This document shows positions 1 to 11,820 of a stretch of DNA of 47,537 nucleotides, piece by piece. How positions within the stretch are numbered: position 1 is the first letter of the stretch; the number at the start of each line of letters is the position of its first letter. The notes beneath the pieces are model-generated. The model was not told the DNA's origin. It made no database searches and saw only the letters and a program-made list of their open reading frames with translations. Both the position numbers and the translations under genes were made by a program. The stretch comes from Phoronis australis (taxonomy: Eukaryota; Phoronida; Phoronidae). Location: positions 105,512 to 153,048 of the forward strand of contig NMRA01000223.1 of the NCBI GenBank assembly GCA_002633005.1. The letters are read 5' to 3'.

Positions 1-546
1 CGTGAAGTTTGCTTCTGTACGGCAAGGGTTAATCATATGAAAATAAAAACCCCGGAGTGAGAGCTCTTCGCGGTGTAACAACTCAATCACTATCCCATCA
101 TCATGGGCACGTGATAGGAGTACCGTGGAGAATTTTAAAAACGCAAAAAGATGCAGTACTGCGTATCACAAACAAAAAACAATTGTGGGCGAAGAGTGTC
201 AAAAATAGCTGCGTTTACAAAATGACTACAGAGTTGTATTGACCAGGAAGCAGCCAATCTAATGCAGCTTGTTAACGTCACGATTGAAATTAAAGGTCAA
301 ATGTAAAGAAAACATTCACGTCTTTTAACCAAAACTTGTAGCACTGTCCATAATTCAATAATATTACCGCTGGCCTTCAACCTTCGAATTATTGGTGTTA
401 CACAACCGATGTAAACTCATGCAACGGAGACAGTGGAACTAGGTTAATTTATTTGACCCGGTGCTAAGACGAATATGCATCGACACGCAAAGTGGTATCA
501 GCCTGACAACCTATTACGCAACTGCTACTGTAGCCTAAAAATAGCA
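1..546. other. No gene recognised
   Basis: No domain, splice-bounded exon or repeat was recognised here. The only longer open frame (57-242, +) has no familiar motif and unremarkable composition. Confidence 0.5.
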
Positions 547-727
547 GCCGACCAGTTGGTCGGCTGATGGCCGGTCGGCTGAAGGGTCGGCTGAAGGGTC
601 GGCTGGGGAGTCGCCTTATGAGTCGGCACTACGGGCGGCTGCCGGTCGGCTAATTTTTAGCCGACCGGTCGGCAAATTTGCCGACCGGTCGACGGCCGGC
701 CGTCGACCAATTTCCGACCGGTCGGCC
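547..727. repeat. GC-rich GGTCGGC inverted-repeat island
   Basis: About 180 bp are built almost entirely from GCCGACC and its complement GGTCGGC. The first part is mostly direct GGTCGGCTGAAGG-type units. The second part is a run of perfect palindromes such as GCCGACCGGTCGGC separated by AATTT. It could fold into several alternative hairpins or cruciforms. The block stands out sharply from the AT-rich surroundings. It could be the end of a foldback element or a small satellite; no partner copy was seen in this window. Confidence 0.85.
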
Positions 728-748
728 AAAAATTCGTGATGTGTGCTG

Positions 749-796
749 TAGACCGATTAAGACGATGAAAAAGAATAATTAAATCGAGTGGCATTC
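749..796 (+). repeat. Dispersed short repeat, copy 1 (matches 30834-30880)
   Basis: The segment starting TAGACCGATTAAGACG and ending GTGGCATT recurs in the same orientation at 30834-30880 with a few mismatches. In the second place it directly precedes a fragment of the CTTAAG-family transposon interior. It is probably a fragment of a dispersed element. Confidence 0.6.
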
Positions 797-1104
797 TCCA
801 TTAACGTCTTTTAAGTTAGAGATTGACCAAGTGTACTTGGACGAGTGTAACACAAAAATGGTATAAATATTCAACAAATTACTTGTCGTATCCCAAACTG
901 TACCAAAATATTATGATTAACTTAACACAAGGACGCAATATAAATCAAAATAACGTTTTTTATATTGCATAACAACCCATTTACTCCCAAATTCTTATTT
1001 TGTTGCAATTTTCTTTTATATCATAGGCCTTGACACTTTATCGGAGAGTTTTGATCATTTTAATGAAACAGTTGTTATTTGGGGTCAAATTGGGGTCGTT
1101 TGTA

Positions 1105-1145
1105 ATCGTCCCATTAATGGGACAGTGAGAAAAATGGGTGCTATA
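1105..1145 (+). repeat. piggyBac terminal inverted repeat, left
   Basis: The sequence starts ATCGTCCCATTAATGGGAC and ends AAATGGGTGCTATA. Its reverse complement is matched at 3226-3267 (ATCGTCCCATTAAAGGGAC ... AAATGGGTGCTGTA). It lies outside the transposase remnant. The four bases before it are TGTA, where piggyBac elements normally have a TTAA target duplication. The terminal repeat itself contains a TTAA inside the palindrome CCCATTAATGGG. Confidence 0.7.
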
Positions 1146-1386
1146 TACAACATAAAAGCAAATTTATTATTTTACATAATTCCAGTTCCTTTTATTACTT
1201 TACATGGATTAACACATTGTTTTCATGCATGTAAAATGAACAAGAATTTATCATAACAGCAATTGTGACTAATTTTAAGACAATTAACGCTAACAAACAC
1301 TTTTTGAAATATTGAGTACTGCACAGTTTTATTTCGTAGTCGGCCACAATTACACGTTGTTATGACGGCATTGAGGCTCAGTAATA

Positions 1387-3421
1387 TCACTGGTGGTATG
1401 CAACAAAGTATCTGTCATGTAGCTTCGAATCACACTTGCTGCAGGCTTTTGTGGTTTTCTTTCCATAGACATAACAGCTACGCTGAGTAGGCCGATTGAT
1501 GATATAGTGCTTAGTTTTGTCCATAGGAACTTCATCAAGGACATTCTTAGAAAATGGTGTCGCACTTCTTGGTCTTCCCATCAGCTTAGCTTTTTGCCGT
1601 CCTTTGGCAAGGTACACACGGGCAATGTCTCCCCTGACGTTAAGCACATCCTTGGCTTGTTGTTTGGCAGCTGTTGTGGCGCGGTACAAGTGCCACGCTT
1701 GCTGAACACAAACATCCAGACGGTATGCACAAATGCACCACCACCACTTATTAGACCGTATACTAACTATGTACTTATCCACGTTCTGGTCCATTCTATC
1801 AACCCCTCCCATGCTGTTGTTGTAATGTTTAGTTCCAAATGGCTGGGAGATTTTCACTCTTTCTTCTCGGTCCTGGACCATCGTTGGGCTTGGTGGATGG
1901 GCTCTACTCCATGGATATTTGATGCTATATTTACAATGCTGTTGTCGTTCCAGGGAACTACCATTAGCATGTTTAATTTGTCCAGGGCAAAATCGTAGTA
2001 CCCGCGCGGCTTCGATTGCATGTCTTTTATTGGCAAGAGAGGACAATCGCCAAGATTTGTACGTATTATGCCAGTGCATGCGATGCCCATCTTTGTCAGC
2101 TCGTCAAAGAGAGGGACATAAATAACTTGTCGAAGTTTAGATGGTAGCCGTTGTCTTTTTGGTGATTGGCCAAGAGGTCCAAGACCACACCACCTCCCAT
2201 TCCAAATGCAGCATATTGAGTTGCTTGCCTCCCGTTATTCCCTTGATACGGTTCAAACTGGACAACGTATCCCAGTGGTGTTGTTAGACCCCACATCTTG
2301 AAACCGTATCGTATTGGCTACCCTCTAATGAACTGTTTGGCATCATGCCGGCCATAATACGGTACCATACTCTCGTCAATAGACAGGTTTTGTTGCTTGA
2401 TGAAATTGTTTAAACACCTTTGGTTGATGGCTGATGACAGGGGTGTCACCTTTGTCATCTTGTCTGTCACATCGAGAGAGTCGTTGTCTGCTAAATGGAG
2501 GTACTTCATTATTTCGTCAAAGCGATTTCTTGACATGGTGCTGGCCACGGCCTCTTTTTTCACATCATCGTCCAGTGACCGATACCTACACCGGAGAGAA
2601 ACGGGAGAATAACCAGATACCAACAGGATTCCAAAGAAGCCACGCATCTCATCAGCGGTCACTGGAAATGTATGAAAACATTTGGATGCAGCATGTTTGA
2701 TAGTTTGCACAACTAGTAACTCAATTACATCTTGATCAAAAAAAAAAATCAAATAACCCGGTTGGTGTTTGGGCAGACTTTCACCATCAAAGTAAACTGG
2801 CTACCACGCAGATTTATCTGACTTTGAGATATCTTCTTCGAATTAGGATCTGTCAACTTGCTGTGTTTGTTTCGGCTTACTGCCTACTTTTCGTTTCTTT
2901 GGAGCAGGCACAACAGGTAAATCATCGCCACTGGCATCTTCTTCTACTTCTTCTTCAACTTCCTCAACAACATTCACATGTCTTCGTTCATTTTGTACCA
3001 AAGTCACGGACGCAGTAGAAGTCAATAGGCGAGCCGACAAGTTGTAGACATTCCCACTACCATCTTCATCACCACTGTCCTCATCAGTTACGATCCCTTC
3101 ATCAGGATGATCAATGATAATATCAGTCCTTTGGAAGTGATGATCATCTTCCAACATTGAAATTGCATCATTTACCGTGAAGAGTCTGCAACAATATGAA
3201 AAAATGTCAATGCCGATCGAAGGTCTACAGCACCCATTTGATCCCGTTGTCCCTTTAATGGGACGATTTAAAATAAGTTACATGTAATTAGCACAACATA
3301 CAACCACTGAGTAATATGTTATTCACAATCTACAATGGTTTTAATTCATATTTGCAAAATTGCATAGCAATTGTTCAAGTAATAATAACACAAAATGAAC
3401 TTACCTTTGTCTGTGAGTCAT
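1387..3421 (-). pseudogene. piggyBac-type transposase pseudogene (PGBD/DDE_Tnp_1_7 family)
   Basis: This is a decayed cut-and-paste transposase read right to left. An acidic N-terminal segment (GIVTDEDSGDEDG, about 3100) leads into the DDE core. The three expected catalytic aspartates are still visible: SIDESMVPYYGRH (about 2350), YHLNFDKLF (about 2125) and GGVDRMDQNV (about 1800), followed by NKWWW. The C-terminal cysteine-rich finger survives in part (ACSKC ... YFVAYH, about 1400), with some expected cysteines replaced (CYVY, LHDRYF). The frame is broken by in-frame stops at 2843-2845, 2801-2803 and 2318-2320 and by frameshifts near 2100 and 1890. Homology to the usual N-terminus (RLFTVNDAISMLEDD) runs up to an AG acceptor at 3186. 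A 17-nt first exon, ATGACTCACAGACAAAG (3421-3405) followed by GTAAG, restores that frame. The family is certain; the intron is inferred. The protein cannot be functional as read. Confidence 0.93.
3226..3267 (-). repeat. piggyBac terminal inverted repeat, right
   Basis: This is an inverted match to 1105-1145. It is followed directly by TTAA at 3268-3271, the expected target site. It falls inside the inferred first intron of the transposase, so either the intron model is wrong or this is a subterminal repeat and the true end lies further right. Confidence 0.65.
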
Positions 3422-3597
3422 TTTTGTTCCACATGGATGGCGTAGCAACACAATAACGCATTTGTGATACAATGAAGGGAAGATAAGTGTAATTAGTGAC
3501 ATTTATTGTTTCAGTTACTTGCATTTATGGAAGTCATTATGAATCAGATGCACAACTATGTACATGTATATATTTAGTTTTAAACAGAGTTTTAAAG

Positions 3598-3640
3598 GGC
3601 GTCCCAATAATGGGACATTGGGTTGAAATGGGTTGTTGGC
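3598..3640 (+). repeat. Third piggyBac-end-like motif
   Basis: GTCCCAATAATGGGAC followed by GAAATGGG repeats the layout of the left terminal repeat in the same orientation. A TTAA lies at 3592-3595, just before it. It may be the end of a second related element or the true outer end of this one. No inverted partner was found further right. Confidence 0.5.
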
Positions 3641-6600
3641 GTAAGCTTGTATGCAGGTGCACATGTAGATGTAGCCAAGAGCAACGCTGGGAATGCGAAA
3701 AGACTGATACTCCGTAAAACGTAACATGTTCATAAAATGTATCAGTTGTTACATTATATATCATTGTTATACGTTATGTATTTTACGTTGCTGGATTCTC
3801 CTAAATTGTACCAAGGGGTTACAATTTGTGTGATTGTTGAATAAATATTCGTGAATAAGACAGCAAAAATAGATCACTGTTGTTATATTTACGTATATTT
3901 GTTATACTTTTCGTTCATCATTTAGGGGATCTGGATAGACCCTTTTTGTTTCGGATTTATTTTCTACGTTATGTTATTGTTAAAACTTATGTCGAATGAA
4001 ATGTACCATTGTTACATTTTACAAAAATGACAGCATATTTTTGAGTTTACATCATGTACATGTAAATGGTATTTGCCATACGGAGGAAAACCGTTCACAC
4101 ACTTAACGCGTTCTCTTTCGGATTGTGTGAATGGAATTCTATCAAATGTGCCATGTCGATTTTATTGATGTCTTCCTATGTGCTTCCAATGCCTTTTAAA
4201 GTGAGAAGTTTTATGGTATAGTCCAAAATGTGAAGCGTACAATTTCAACTCCACACCAAAGGAATTTCAAAGACCAGGTAGCGCGCTTTTAATCGCTAAA
4301 GCGTTCTTGCAATCTTTTGTTGACGCTCACAGGTCATAAACCAATGGGGCTATTCGGAAAATTTACATTAACTAGAGGGCGCGTTTACTAGTGGTGATAC
4401 CTAAGCAGTCTCGATTCCCGAGCCCTTTAAATGAATGGTGAAAGGGCTTGCCGCCGTCCCAACTGAGTCTGAGATTGCGTGGAGAGGGTTATTCTATAGG
4501 AGGAAGTAAGCATGGCCTTATACAAAGATAAGGTTTGTGATTATCTTAACGATTATTCCATTTTTAATCTACTGATGCATGTTAACTGAGGTGATCGCCG
4601 ATGTTGACTTGGCGGCAGTCGCCAGTCGGGTTAATCTTTGCCGTGATATGTGTTACGATACTTGACGTAGCACTCGGGAAGTTTTTGTACACCAAAGCAG
4701 TATTCTTGTTTGGAATGATTTGTAACAGGTTCATCAGTGACAGTTACATCAATCAATGCTGATTTTTTATGGCTTCAACTCGATATTGATTGGTGAGTTT
4801 GAATTACAATCCAAGCCCAATGGAAAAGGGTACGTGACAAATATCCATTGGATTATTTGTTTACTAGCTCCCTATGTTTGATATTCCGGAAATCGATAAC
4901 ACGTTGAGATGGAAATCTGTTATGTCTCTTTTCACGTGAAGTTTGAGTTTTAGGTTTAAGAAATGTACCATGCACAGGAGATATGTACATGTATCACTTT
5001 CGCACCGTCCCTGAATGGACAGAAATTAGTTTTAGGCATATGTCTGCAGCTAACCAGCAAGATCTTCCCCTCCAGTGCAGATCTGTAGTCAAAGCCTACT
5101 TTCTATATCGGAGACAACGAACAAAGCTTTTGAGAAAAGAACAGCTATTTGTAGAGAAACTTATATGTAAGTCGTTTTGTTAATTTATTTATTCAGGTCT
5201 TTAGCGGGGAATTGGCAGAGGGGGTTGCAGGTTTGGATACTGGATTTGGAGTTTGGGGGAGGGAGGGCACACGAATAACCAGGTATTGGGCACATATGCG
5301 CGCCCAGCCTAAAATGTAGGGATGCAAGGGTCTCTTGTCTCAAATTTTTGGGTTCGTGGTCCTTATTACTAAAAAAACAAAACAGTAAACTGGGTTTTTT
5401 GAATGGAAATGCATTGTTTATTCACACACGATCCCCCTGAATGCACGCATATATTAGTCAGCAATTCGCACTTGATCTGCCAAGTGCTATCTGGTAGAAT
5501 TTTAGGCGAGCCATGGCCCACTTGCCACTTGGTTGTAAAATTTAGTGCAACTGGATGTATGGAAGTAACATTTAATACTTGTCGGGGGAAAGAGCATGGT
5601 GAGGTAATTCTTAACCTTCATGAAGTTTATTTCGTGAAACTGTTTTGCTATCAATTGTAAACTCCTAAAAATTACATTCTAAATTCTCAGTGACTGAATA
5701 GTCTTAACTCTTGCCTTGATATGTTGCGAGTCGTTTATAAATTCAAATGACTGCCGATTTTGTGAAAATTGAATGTTTGCGATTTGTAACTACTCTTAGA
5801 CAACAGAAATATTAACCATTATTTTTAAATTTCCCAAGTCTTCGTATCTTCTATTACAAGAAAAATAAAAAGTCTAAGAAACGGTTCCCTCAGCCTTAGA
5901 CTAGGAGCATGCTTGACAGACCCAAGAATCTGTAACCGGAGCGCAATATTGCTGAAATTATCAAAAATAAAAAAGGCTTGAAAATGGGTAACAAGGGTTT
6001 CAAGTTGTCTCAAAAACTTGCATATTTTGCAGACAAGTGATGAGTTTAAACATTGTTATGGATACAGATGAAAAATAAAGACACGACAACACACAGTTTT
6101 ATACTATACTTATTATGTACACCCTTGCTTTCTGAAAATAGTAATTGTTTAATTTTGTGTGAAATTGTAGAGCAGTCACCATATCATGTTTTTGAAAAAC
6201 AGGGTTAGCATTTTTGACTCAACCTAAAGTACTTAATTATCCTTATTTCGATATTTTTCCAGGTTCAGTGACAATTTAAGGCCACTCCAAGTCGCAACAT
6301 AGACAAAACTTGTTACTCCTTTCTCTTCCCGCAGCATTTCCACGCACAAGCAGTGTTGCATGGCTCTGAAGAATTGTCAATCACAGCACTAAGTTACCAT
6401 AAGACAATGTGCCAGTGGATTATTTGTGTATGAAGAGGAAATGAATCTGACTGCTACACTAGTCAGCCTCGTTGAGGAGGATCCCCTTTCACAGGCAATG
6501 AGTCATGTGTGGACAATGGCTTAATTCCTGTACCGGAGGTAACATGGGGTACTGAAGCTAAAGAAGGCCTATTGACACTCTGGTCTAGTTCAGGGTCAGA

Positions 6601-9207
6601 TTTTGGGCACAAAATGAGTCAAGTGATATGCTGTTGCGTGTACCTTCAAGGATTTAACAGCGGATGCTATTGCGGCTGAATGAGGTTACATCAAGGAAAG
6701 CCACGTGCCGAAACTGGACATTTTTACAAGCGTTTCTATAGGACATTTAAACTAGATCCCAGTGAAATGGAAACCAAAAGCATCTGGTATAAATACATGT
6801 CCTTTCTCACTGAGTGACATTGACTTTTCCTTTCGGAGGAAAGGTTTTCTACAAATGGTAAAAACATTTCAATTTGGTACATATTATGGGGGAAATGACA
6901 TCGAATGTCTTATTGTCAGTAGCAAGCCCGTTAATATTACACTTTGACTATCAAATAGATTTTTCCTCAACAGGCAAGTCTGTCACTAATTATTGAAACC
7001 ACAATATTTCTTAAGTTTTAAAGCCTATTCAGTGCAGTTCAGCTTATTCTTTGTAAAGCTGAAATGGTTACCGGATACGCTTGCGAATTGTCATTTTCCG
7101 GTTGACCTACATAAATGTGCAGCGATCAAAATGGGTCATTCTATTTGTTTGGATTAGGTTTGTTTGTGTGTGTAATTAATTTTAGAGCTTTCTTAATAAG
7201 ACCTTTGAACAATTTTAAGTTTTGTGTTAAATTTTATATGAAAGAAAGTTCCACATGCAAGAAAAGTATGTTTTCAATTGTAGCTAGCTGGATAAGAATC
7301 TGCTATGAGCAAGATTCGAGAATAAACAATTATCAGTGTATTTAAAAACAAAATGACAAACTGAACAACCACATACAAACAAAGAAACAACGTTGTTAAA
7401 AACAATTGTAATTTTCCCATTGCAACAGATTCCATAATCAGGCATATTTAAACGCTGAATTTGTGAATTAGGTTGAATTCTCTAAGGTTATTGCAGAAGG
7501 ATTGATTTTCACTTTGTTCAAAGGTAAAGGTAAAACATACGGTGAGGTTGCTGGTTTCAGTCGTTTTCTCACACTTGTAACAGAATAGTAAGATAAATAT
7601 TAACAAATTATAAAAGAAAACAGAAGACAAAACTTTTTTTGTAAGGTAGAACATAATTGACGTTTCATCTTCATGTTTATATGTAGAAACTAATAATCTT
7701 TGTTCCCAAGTCTTTCTCAAAGTCTGAATATGAAACAGGCTGAAAGTGATTTAACTATGTGTATTTTTTATGACACCTAAAATGCGCTTCTGATCTCAAG
7801 TAAAATTCATTCAAGGTGTCAGTTTTCATTCCAGTGCAATGTTATGATTTTTACTGAGAGCTTATTCACATTAATTTGATAACTTATCTGGCAGTCCTGG
7901 GAGTGGGGTCTGCTATGAAATAAGGAAACTCACACATCTTAAGAGAGTTTTATTGGACATAGCGTAGTTTTGAAGAGAAACTGCTGTGGAAAGGCCCCCT
8001 TTGACTTCTGAGCATCACGTACAGTACTTGTACCACACACCTCTTATATTGAGGGCACTCCCACCCAAGACATTTTGTGAATTATGTGCTAACCTGCCCG
8101 GCATCCGAGTTCCGGGTGAGTTTCCGGAGAGAAACACTAAATTCCACTCAATACACCCGTTATTCAGTGGAGGTAACAGGTGGCGATAACATCACCGAAC
8201 GATGTCGATAGAAACTGAGTGCTAAAAACTTACGAAGTAACGTTAAACAGTCTCCCAGTGGAAATGTATAGACCACACACGGGGCTTCGGCATGCACATA
8301 CTTTTTGTCAGTTGATTGACCTTTTTGACAGCAATTCTCCACGAATGTGGTAACTTTCGTTTTTGGGGGGGATGTCTTACCACCTGTCGAAGACATGCAC
8401 CAGGGAAAAAAGCAATAATAAGCCTTAGCGCGACGACAAAAAATTTAGAAAATTCCAGTGTTTTTATTATCTGTTTACATGCAGACAGCGACGCATGCGG
8501 AATTCATTCACCACTAATACAGCAGCGACACCGCGAGGAGAATTCTCCGAATGGCCCCATTGTTTATCCTGCATAACAGAAAACGCAATTCCTTTGGTAA
8601 GCACAACAATGACGTCGAAATTGGCAAATATTTTTCACATTTCTTCTGGAGCAAACGAGAATAACAAACCAAGCAAAATTCAATTTTGGAAGCCATTTTA
8701 ATAGAAAAAAACACCGGTTTTAGTCAATGATAGATCGGTTTATGTCGGTCATTGTTTCATTGCCTTGGAGTAATTGCCTTTCTCTACACAAAAGGAGAAA
8801 AACCGAAGTTGGTTATGAGAACGGGTTCTTTCTACCACCTCAGTTACAAATGACAACTTCTTAAGGACATTGCGATGGAAGGAAATAACAACACGCATTT
8901 ATTTGTCAGCATGTTGCCAGATTTTGTAAAAGCAACAGCAAAATAAAGCCTATGAGAAATGCGAGCCACTGGTTTAAAAAGTTGCGGCATAGTGACATGT
9001 TTTATACAGCTTAAAAGGTTAAAGATACATGTACCTCAATGTTTCTATGATATCAAACCTGTCTGAAATAGTGGTTTGAACAACAGAGCAAAAGGTGACG
9101 TGTTTAAGCAAAAATGGGATGACTAGCGATTGAAATAGAAAATAGTTTGGACTCTTAAAGGACGTAATCATTTTGCTCTGACCTGGTCTAGGTCGATCGT
9201 GTAATTG
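3641..9207. other. Long stretch without a recognised gene
   Basis: I found no domain, RNA gene or clear repeat family. Several open frames of 60-90 codons exist (for example 4983-5183, 5403-5660, 7115-7345 on +; 8160-8396 on -) but none shows a familiar motif. The 4983-5183 frame is bracketed by an AG at 4978 and ATAT|GTAAGT near 5166, so an exon there is possible but unsupported. The stretch is probably the upstream flank or intron of the WSC/kringle gene. Confidence 0.4.
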
Positions 9208-9394
9208 ATATTTCTGCTATTCTGCATGTGAAAGATTAGATCACGGTGCTCTGGTTGATGAAAATCTCTACAAATCATCCGCGAGTACATCTATGTGTTG
9301 TATGAAAGCAAACAGTATGGATATCCTTAATGCGAGAATATTCAGACATCCACAGGCATATCTGGGCTTGACTGCTCGGGGACTTTATCGAATG
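9208..9394 (+). CDS. Possible exon, unknown product
   Basis: The frame is open from 9208 and ends at AATG|GTAAGC (donor at 9395) in phase 0. That phase matches the phase-0 acceptor of the half-WSC exon at 11649. The translation includes ACERLDHGALVDENLY and CCMKANSMDILNARIF. It does not show the spacing of cysteines expected for the missing first half of a WSC domain. It is kept only because of the donor and phase match; it may be a chance open frame. Confidence 0.2.
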
Positions 9395-11648
9395 GTAAGC
9401 GTAGGAAAATTACTCCACAACACCAAATGTACCGGCATACGATTGTCCCTCAATTTTCCTTATCTCATTTCACATCGTCAATCCCGTAGAGTTTCAATAT
9501 GCCTGATGTATTTTGTCGATGATTAATTTGCTGACTGATTTCTTCACGTTTGGTGATATAAGGGAGACGCAGTTGACTCCATCCCGCCCAATAACCTATT
9601 GTGCCTTTGTAACATTTTTACACTCCAATAAGAAGCGTCGGTACACAATCAACCGACTTCAACAAATTTAGAAAACTTAATTTCAATCAATTAGACCCAC
9701 GCATCAAAATTATCATTATTCGAGTCCACATTACATGTATGTATTATTGAAGTTCTACTTGATAGCTATTCTAATCAACCATTATGCGAGTACATGTACA
9801 TATTGGAGGCAAAAGAAACCAAAGTGCTTTGGTGTGCTACCCATTCGTTTCTGTCAACTCAAGCTATTTGGTTTTCTTATCAAATATTCATGTGACATGG
9901 TTGAATCCTCTTTCATACATTTGTTAGATTAGGGACATTGGCCGGTCGTGAAATTTTGGTGAGGTACATTGGTTCTAGAGCCCGATGCGGTTTAAAGAGG
10001 GGTAATTGCCTGGACTTTTTATGGTTTAATTCATAGATCTAAGAACAATCTAAACACTGGTTGTTGTTTTTTTTTCGTTTTAAATTTGGTTTCATCTGCG
10101 GTAAATAGGCAGGAAGTAGGACAATTTTCTACATTTCAAAATCACCACAGAAAAGCTAAACGCGTAGGCTTCAAAATCATCTAAGATGTAACTGAAATTG
10201 TAATATATTCTATTGCTAGGAAGTAGGAAGACACCTTAATTCAGTGCTATAGGTGTAGTTTTTCATTGGGAACTCTTGCTCTCAAGGTAAGTTAGTAAAA
10301 TGTGCAAAGCTTGAAAATGATAGCACAGAACATGTTCCCATAGCAACCACAAGGCGGCGCAAAAATAACAATTGATGAGGGTATGAAGATTGGGGCATGA
10401 TCGCCTACCATCATGCAAACAATCGAGTATATCCTTAACGCAGCCTTTATCACTTTTTGCCTGGTCCGTTGGTCGACATGCTCTTAAGAGGTAGTTCAGT
10501 GTGGCTGCTGGTGTTTTGGTTAACTCACCGTTTTCCTTTTTGGACGCAGTTTAAAAGGGGTATTGCCTTCCACAATCTCATTATGATGTCTCCGGGACTC
10601 TCTTTGGGCCGTCCTTATAACTTTTCTAAAGGAATTGGGTATGTTTAAATTTGCACCACTACCGTTCACATTTTGTTTTATCCAAAACGTCTCAGGGTTT
10701 ACCGTCCAGAAATATCGGAAGTAGTTTACTGAAGGACGGGTCCAGATGTCCTGTAAGGAAAAAGTACCCTGTTTAATTTCAACAGTAAAGCAGCCCAAAC
10801 TTCAGATCTGGTTGAACTTCGAACACAGGTTCGCCCCACTCATTGAAAATCAATTAACCCTGGAATCAGCTTCATTGTAAAAAACGAGGTCAATGAGTGC
10901 ATTTTTTCTGTTAATGTTTTTCTCATCATTTAGTGACCTAACTTGAAGTGTTACTGAGCTCGGGTAATTTGTTAACTATATTTTTGAACACCTGGTTCTT
11001 CTGGGGATAAGGCTTATTCAACCAGACGAAGGTGGGTCTGATGGAATTGAGTCTTCTTTATCCAGCTTTTTGATAATCGTGTGCTGTTTTTAACTATTAG
11101 TACTAAACATACAATTTACACTAATAGCAGTTAGGCCAAGAAAGCACCCAAAGGCAAAAAAGCTGGACTTCAAAATTCACTAGTATTTTTACAAATGCAT
11201 CTACACATACATGCCTACATGTATACATGTAATAAATAGTTGTATACATGTATGCACTTACATACCTACAAACATACACATGCATATATCCGTACGTGTG
11301 CGTGTGTGTGTTTGTGTGTATTTGTGTGTGTGGAAAACAAACACATACACACGTCACGTTACAGATGAATGTAAATATACGTATGCTCCAACAATTTCAA
11401 CAAGATTACCATTATTCAATAAAATGAATTTACATAAGATTTCGTATACTGTATCGCTTGTAACTTGTGTAATACTTTACTGCTGCACATGGTGGTTACA
11501 TGTGGCACTACTGAAAGTTCTAAGTACGTTTCTGTTATTTTTTTCAAAATCTTCAATCTAATTACAAGTTGAATTTCCCATAGTCTTTGGCTTGAAGTAC
11601 AAACTTGCGAAATGTTAATATTCATGTGCTTCATATTTTCATTTGCAG
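9395..11648. other. No confident gene; upstream flank or intron of WSC exon
   Basis: The exon encoding the first half of the WSC domain at 11649 should lie upstream, but none with the right cysteine spacing was seen. A 92-codon minus-strand frame at 10520-10798 overlaps a plus-strand frame; neither has a recognised motif. Confidence 0.4.
11205..11356. repeat. TACATGTA-rich and TG-rich simple-sequence tract
   Basis: TACATG/CATGTA repeats run into a TGTGTG tract near 11295-11332 and a short ACACAC return. The composition is low-complexity, so the open frames crossing it on both strands are artefacts. Confidence 0.85.
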
Positions 11649-11820
11649 AACTTGGCGGGTTTAAGAGACGGAAAGAATTGCTCTTGCTATTCCCGTGAAG
11701 AATTCCATTTTATTGTCAATTTTCGTAGAGATTTTGAATGTGATTACAAATGTGGACCACGTAAAAGCCAACCGTGCGGCGGGTACAGGACGACATACCT
11801 TATGACGCCAATTTATCCTG
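11649..11820 (+). CDS. WSC-domain exon, second half (partial)
   Basis: WSC domains are cysteine-rich extracellular carbohydrate-binding modules with eight conserved cysteines. This exon begins after TTTGCAG and encodes NLAGLRDGKNCSCYS, then ECDYKCGPRKSQPCGG. That matches the AGL..G..C.C and C...C......CGG half of the domain, with cysteines 4 to 8 present. Cysteines 1 to 3 must come from an upstream exon that I could not find. The exon starts in phase 0. A GT at 11821 (CCTG|GTACGG) ends it in phase 1. A second GT at 11836 (AAG|GTGTAT) is also in phase 1 and would add five residues. The exon lies on the same strand as the complete WSC exon 1.9 kb downstream and probably belongs to the same gene. 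I infer a secreted or cell-surface product. Confidence 0.75.

Noticed and set aside
1507-2700. Plus-strand frames over the piggyBac region
   Set aside because: They are antisense shadows of the transposase.
4086-4134. Short inverted repeat CCGTTCACACA / TGTGTGAATGG
   Set aside because: An isolated imperfect stem with a loop of about 27 nt; no terminator or element context.
10520-10798. 92-codon minus-strand frame
   Set aside because: The composition is plausible but there is no motif, no splice context, and a competing plus-strand frame; not enough to call a gene.
11121-11561. Two overlapping open frames with His/Thr/Tyr or Val/Cys runs
   Set aside because: Both cross the TG/CATGTA simple-sequence tract.
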